A DNA stretch of 64,000 bases, from contig NZ_CP071596.1 in the NCBI RefSeq assembly GCF_017357105.1, forward strand, positions 1,364,001 to 1,428,000. The letters run 5' to 3'. The notes below the pieces were generated by a model. The model searched no databases. It saw only the letters and a list, made by a program, of their open reading frames with translations, and had not been told where the DNA came from. Origin of the DNA: Natronosalvus caseinilyticus. GTDB lineage: Archaea; Halobacteriota; Halobacteria; Halobacteriales; Natrialbaceae. Of this stretch, positions 60,975 to 64,000 are shown one piece after another. A program made the position numbers and the translations under genes. Each line of letters opens with the position of its first letter. The first letter of the stretch is position 1.

Positions 60975-61406
60975 ATGGTGCCTGTGGACAACGGCGCAAG
61001 TCCTGCGCCATTAGATCGGGCTGTGATGGAACAGATGCGTTCACGATTCACTGGGAGTCGCCTGGCCGAATCCGCAGCAATTATCGAGGAAGGAAAGCTG
61101 TACCTCCAAGTCGAATTATCCGGTGACTACTACCCGAGTGAGGCCTCAATGCGCTTTGAGATACGCTGGTATACGAACGATGACTTCAGTATCCACTACC
61201 AAGAGGACCGACAGACCGAGACGTGGACGTGTCGATGGGACCGCCATCCAAACACGCACAATTCACGGGATCACTTCCACCCACCACCAGATGCCAGTTG
61301 CATCGATGCACAAGACGCCCAGTGGCCGACTGACCATCGAGAGGTGTGTCGTCTCGTCCTCGATTTTCTCGAGGAGCATATCGAGACGCTGTGGGAACAG
61401 CAGTAG
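60975..61406 (+). CDS. effector-like protein of the pair (copy 2)
   Basis: 143 residues from the ATG at 60975, 2 bp after the winged-helix stop. The conserved pattern is MRFEIRWYTNDDFSIHYQED, then TWTCRWDRHPNTHNSRDHFH, matching the 151-residue protein at 22.6-23.1 kb in W-Y, F-S-I-x-Y, HPN and R-x-HF. It resembles TumE/DUF6516-type toxins, which I cannot confirm. A decayed copy of its 3' part lies at 59.73 kb. Confidence 0.65.
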   Translation: MVPVDNGASPAPLDRAVMEQMRSRFTGSRLAESAAIIEEGKLYLQVELSGDYYPSEASMRFEIRWYTNDDFSIHYQEDRQTETWTCRWDRHPNTHNSRDHFHPPPDASCIDAQDAQWPTDHREVCRLVLDFLEEHIETLWEQQ

Positions 61407-61484
61407 GCGGGCAGACTCAGGCGGTGTTTATCGGCTTCTGGCGCTTTCGAAAATTCCGATGAAAATCCGCGTACTCTCGGAAGT

Positions 61485-61937
61485 TTAGTTATTTTCTACT
61501 GACGTGTTTTCGAGAGTAGCTTTGATTTCGTGTAGGTATCGAACAAACCACTCGAGTTCCGATTGTAGGTGCTGATACACGACCATATCGTCGATATCAG
61601 TTCCATAGTTGTGGGCTAGCACGTTCCGAAACCCCGCAGCTTGTCGCATCCGTTCGCTCGTTTCGTGTGAGAGGACATCCAATTCGTGAAGGCTTGCAAA
61701 CCGACCAGCGTACGTTTCGGGCATTGGTGCGTCTGCAGCAACAATGAGGATACCCGCAATGTCAATACACGCTTCGATGGTCGTCTGAAACTCACGTTCG
61801 ACGATGGCTCGTTCTTCCCGATCGTCCTGATAGGCCTTTGCATCAAGCGACTGTTTTCGAGCTAACACCGTCACTGCCTCTTCGATGTAGGCGGCTTTTT
61901 CGAGGATGCGAATTTCGTCTTGCGGGGAGACGTTCAC
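61485..61937 (-). CDS. hepT: HepT-type HEPN toxin
   Basis: 150 residues. The HEPN RNase motif R-x(4)-H is AAGFRNVLAHNYGTD at about 105-119. A helical bundle precedes it (EKAAYIEEAVTVLARKQSLD). It is translated with the MNT gene (ATGA overlap). HepT cleaves RNA and is neutralised by nucleotide addition by MntA. Confidence 0.88.
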   Translation of the reverse strand: MNVSPQDEIRILEKAAYIEEAVTVLARKQSLDAKAYQDDREERAIVEREFQTTIEACIDIAGILIVAADAPMPETYAGRFASLHELDVLSHETSERMRQAAGFRNVLAHNYGTDIDDMVVYQHLQSELEWFVRYLHEIKATLENTSVENN

Positions 61938-62398
61938 ACCCGCCCCTCCAATCGGCTTAGCAACGAATCAAACCGACGCATTCGCTCTTCGTGAGTCTCG
62001 TCGCCTTCCGGATATGAGCCTTCATATTTTTCTTTGAGGTGCTCACGAAGGGCGGGATTGTCGACAAGGACGTAGCCGTTTTCGAGCGCTGCCAGACCAA
62101 TACCTGAATTGATTCCCTCGAGGTCAGCAACGTCGATGGCGTCAGTTTCAAGCGCATCAGTGAGTGACACAATGAGTGAAATGCGCTGCTCGAGGCGTTC
62201 AGTCGGATCGAGATCGGACTCGAACGCAACAGCAATGTCGATATCACTCTGGTCGGTGGCCGTCCCGTGAACCGTCGAGCCAAACAGTATCGCGAGGCGA
62301 ACTGGGTATCCTTCAAGGACACAGGTGAGCTCCTCGAGGTCGATCTCACGCTCGAGAGGCGTGTTCGAACCTGTATCTGAAGGTGGTGTCGGCCCCAT
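61934..62398 (-). CDS. mntA: MntA-type nucleotidyltransferase antitoxin
   Basis: 154 residues from the ATG at 62398 (MGPTPPSDTGSNTPLEREID). The motif LFGSTVHGTATDQSDIDIAV has G-S-x(10)-D-x-D. It modifies HepT by AMP transfer in known pairs. Antitoxin-first order and overlap of stop and start are typical. Upstream (62467-62620) is the second copy of the 150-bp repeat. Confidence 0.88.
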   Translation of the reverse strand: MGPTPPSDTGSNTPLEREIDLEELTCVLEGYPVRLAILFGSTVHGTATDQSDIDIAVAFESDLDPTERLEQRISLIVSLTDALETDAIDVADLEGINSGIGLAALENGYVLVDNPALREHLKEKYEGSYPEGDETHEERMRRFDSLLSRLEGRV

Positions 62399-62466
62399 TA
62401 TTCTAACTGTACACAGGGAACGGTTAAAATCGTTTGTCTCACGTGGGTACCAGGTTCGAAGAGCCG

Positions 62467-62620
62467 TTGAGGTTCCATGGACAGTCGTCGTCTTCGGTAC
62501 CACACTCGAGTGCGTCTCCCTGGTGACTGCCGAAGACTGCTCGAGAGACCCACTTGCCAGTACCCAACCCACCAGCACGCCGCGCCAGTCCGTGTCTCGG
62601 TCGTGTCTATGAGAGTGATC
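62467..62620. repeat. 150-bp repeat, copy 2
   Basis: See copy 1 at 59827-59975. It lies upstream of the mntA promoter region and holds no gene I can support. Confidence 0.6.
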
Positions 62621-62657
62621 GTCTCTCTCGAGGGTTCTTACTCAGGGGCGTCCACGG

Positions 62658-63551
62658 CTATCCGAGGACGCCAGCTGTCTCCGGCGCTGGGGTTGTGGTC
62701 TCTCCAGGGATCTCGACGTCCGCTGGAATAATGAGGCGCCGTTCGATGTACTCGAGGCCGTTCTTTCGTTCAGTGCGTTTCCGGACGGCCACACGATGGT
62801 TCGAGAGCTCGAGGATGGAATCGATGGTTCGCGAGACGAGCTTTTTCGCGTAGGTCTCGCTCGTCCCGGGCTCCTGTCGGCGGATCCAGTGTTTGAGGTC
62901 GCTCGCTTTGACGTACTCACGAATTTCCTTCCTGCCGGGCTCCCAGGGATTGTCGCCGACACTCGAGTCGACGCGTGTCTGCCACAGCTTCGTGGCTAAT
63001 CGCGTCGGTAACGCCTTGGCCGTCGAGCGACGCATATCCTCGTCCATCCGGGCGAGTTGCTGAATTGGGAGCAGGTCGCCGTAGGCCAGCGAGACGCTCC
63101 CACTGTCGAGTGGGTCCGCGCTCTCCGGTACGCGGAAGTACGTCTGCCCGTCATCTTTGGTGATCCGCTCGAGGTGGCCGCCCTGGATCTCGAGTGCGTG
63201 TTCATCAACGGTTTCGGTTCGGAGGTGGGCGCCTTTCTCGAGTTCCCTTTCCTGAAGTTCCTCGAGGCGGACCTTGTTCGCCCCGGTGCGCTTGCGGGTG
63301 GCCTCGGTCAGCGCGTCGACGCGGGTGAGGTCTTTGTTGTGGATGTTGAGGCGCTCGCTGAGTTCTTCGACCTCGGTTTCGAGCGCGGCGTTCGTCGTCT
63401 GGAGGCGGTCGGTCTGAGTTTCGAGACTGGCGATCGTCTCGTGTGCCTCCTCGAGGTCGGTCTCGAGCCGTTCGACGCGGTCGGCGAGGTGGTCGTTCTC
63501 CCGCTCGAGCGCGGAGAGGCGCTCGCGGATGGCCTCGAGGGCCTCACTCAT
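62658..63551 (-). CDS. coiled-coil protein, haloarchaeal plasmid type
   Basis: 297 residues from the ATG at 63551 (MSEALEAIRERLSALERENDH). Residues 1-110 are an almost unbroken heptad coil. The C-terminal half (TAKALPTRLATKLWQTRVDS, then WEPGRKEIREYVKASDLKHW) looks globular and possibly DNA-binding, followed by a basic part (HRVAVRKRTERKNGLEYIER). Such proteins are frequent near replication genes on haloarchaeal plasmids. It ends a run of three overlapping genes. Confidence 0.65.
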   Translation of the reverse strand: MSEALEAIRERLSALERENDHLADRVERLETDLEEAHETIASLETQTDRLQTTNAALETEVEELSERLNIHNKDLTRVDALTEATRKRTGANKVRLEELQERELEKGAHLRTETVDEHALEIQGGHLERITKDDGQTYFRVPESADPLDSGSVSLAYGDLLPIQQLARMDEDMRRSTAKALPTRLATKLWQTRVDSSVGDNPWEPGRKEIREYVKASDLKHWIRRQEPGTSETYAKKLVSRTIDSILELSNHRVAVRKRTERKNGLEYIERRLIIPADVEIPGETTTPAPETAGVLG

Positions 63552-63765
63552 TGTGTTCACCACCCTGGCTCGAGCGGTCGGTCGCGGGGTCGGTGCTTTG
63601 ATGTTCGACCGAGAGCGACTCGAGGGGCTCACAGCCACACAGGCGCCACGCGCCGTTGCGGTGCTCGTACTCACACCGGAGCCACGTGCAGTCCTGGTCC
63701 GGTTGTGGGTCGAATACCACCTTTTGGGGCTGATTATCGCGTGGCGCCCACTCGAGGATGATCAT
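63544..63765 (-). CDS. small hypothetical protein
   Basis: 73 residues (MIILEWAPRDNQPQKVVFDP, then CTWLRCEYEHRNGAWRLCGC). Four Cys in the middle could bind zinc. The start overlaps the upstream 41-residue gene stop by ATGA; its stop overlaps the coiled-coil gene's start by 8 bp. No family recognised. Confidence 0.6.
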   Translation of the reverse strand: MIILEWAPRDNQPQKVVFDPQPDQDCTWLRCEYEHRNGAWRLCGCEPLESLSVEHQSTDPATDRSSQGGEHNE

Positions 63766-63887
63766 CGGTTTACCTCCTCGCAGAGGGCGCAGTAGGCTTG
63801 CTCGAGGTCGCCGGGGCGCTCGAAGAGAGTTCTTGGTTGTATCGATTCAGTCGAAATGGTTTCGTGCGTGGTCGTCGTAGTCGTCAT
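63762..63887 (-). CDS. 41-residue peptide heading the operon
   Basis: MTTTTTTHETISTESIQPRT, then LFERPGDLEQAYCALCEEVN and R. Two Cys (YCALCE) form a small CxxC. It is translationally coupled to the 73-residue gene (ATGA), which supports it as a real gene despite its length. Function unknown. Confidence 0.5.
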   Translation of the reverse strand: MTTTTTTHETISTESIQPRTLFERPGDLEQAYCALCEEVNR

Positions 63888-64000
63888 TGCCTTATCCCAA
63901 GGCACAAGGCTCGGTGTACCAGCACCGGGCCGCAGATTTGTGGCCGCTTGTGCCTCTACTTCTGACTCTGACCGCTAGCGCCTTAGTGCTTACTAAGACT
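63888..64000. promoter_or_regulatory. upstream region with short hairpins
   Basis: Contains the inverted repeats GCCTT/AAGGC (63889-63903) and CTTAGT/ACTAAG (63981-63997), which could serve as an operator for the operon beginning at 63887. No gene is seen up to the window edge. Confidence 0.3.

Overview
The window is haloarchaeal DNA. Its proteins are rich in Asp and Glu, it carries a TFB-type transcription factor, a Tat lipoprotein signal, a bat-type HTH-10 regulator, DUF5789, haloarchaeal TnpB subfamilies, and leaderless genes with TATA boxes about 25 nt before the start codon. Natrialba/Natrinema-type relatives are my best guess. The mixture of conjugation-like genes, anti-restriction, toxin-antitoxin pairs, many IS relics and few housekeeping genes points to a megaplasmid or an integrated conjugative island, not core chromosome.

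Layout. 0-2.3 kb: edge gene and decayed transposases. 2.8-11.2 kb: a catabolic and uptake island (IclR regulator, VOC protein, 2-hydroxyacid dehydrogenase, HpcH/HpaI aldolase, HD protein, a SsuABC-type ABC transporter with two permeases, metallo-beta-lactamase fold hydrolase). 11.2-12.2 kb: transposase relics. 12.2-22.4 kb: a minus-strand type IV secretion-like operon (VirB2-like pilin candidate, anchored surface protein, lipoprotein, VirB6/TrbL-like protein, VirB3/VirB4 N-part, VirB4 ATPase, primase-like protein). It is joined by ATGA overlaps and split by one IS1341-type tnpB element. 22.6-29.7 kb: accessory genes (winged-helix plus effector pair, SWIM finger, archaeal ATPase, second tnpB element, TFB). 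29.9-31.7 kb: an ABCE1/RLI paralogue without its Fe-S cysteines. 31.7-36.5 kb: a tnpB-less insertion cassette, glutamate-cysteine ligase and 2-oxoacid dehydrogenase E1 alpha/beta. 36.7-39.4 kb: OB-fold DNA-binding gene, MNT nucleotidyltransferase with a truncated partner, and a deleted copy of the OB-fold gene. 39.6-43 kb: DUF1059-OsmC-methyltransferase-membrane protein operon and regulator. 43.3-44.7 kb: a rearranged tnpB element with inverted ends. 44.9-48 kb: RelE/RHH, ArdC and PIN/RHH. 48.3-52.2 kb: a 1300-residue VirD4/HerA-like coupling ATPase. 53-57.5 kb: flavin reductase, DoxX, bat-type regulator. 58.6-64 kb: nucleotide-sugar epimerase, RHH, a second winged-helix plus effector pair, HepT/MntA, and a coiled-coil plasmid-type operon.

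Working together: the split VirB-like operon, the coupling ATPase, ArdC, the primase-like protein and the OB-fold protein look like parts of one self-transfer machine. The toxin-antitoxin pairs would stabilise it. The most unusual observations are the cysteine-less RLI paralogue; a shared leader hairpin placed 23-27 nt before the start codons of four unrelated genes (ArdC, SWIM, TFB, and more weakly a regulatory-domain protein); a tnpB element rebuilt as an inverted pair of right ends; and two copies plus a relic of an uncharacterised winged-helix/effector pair.
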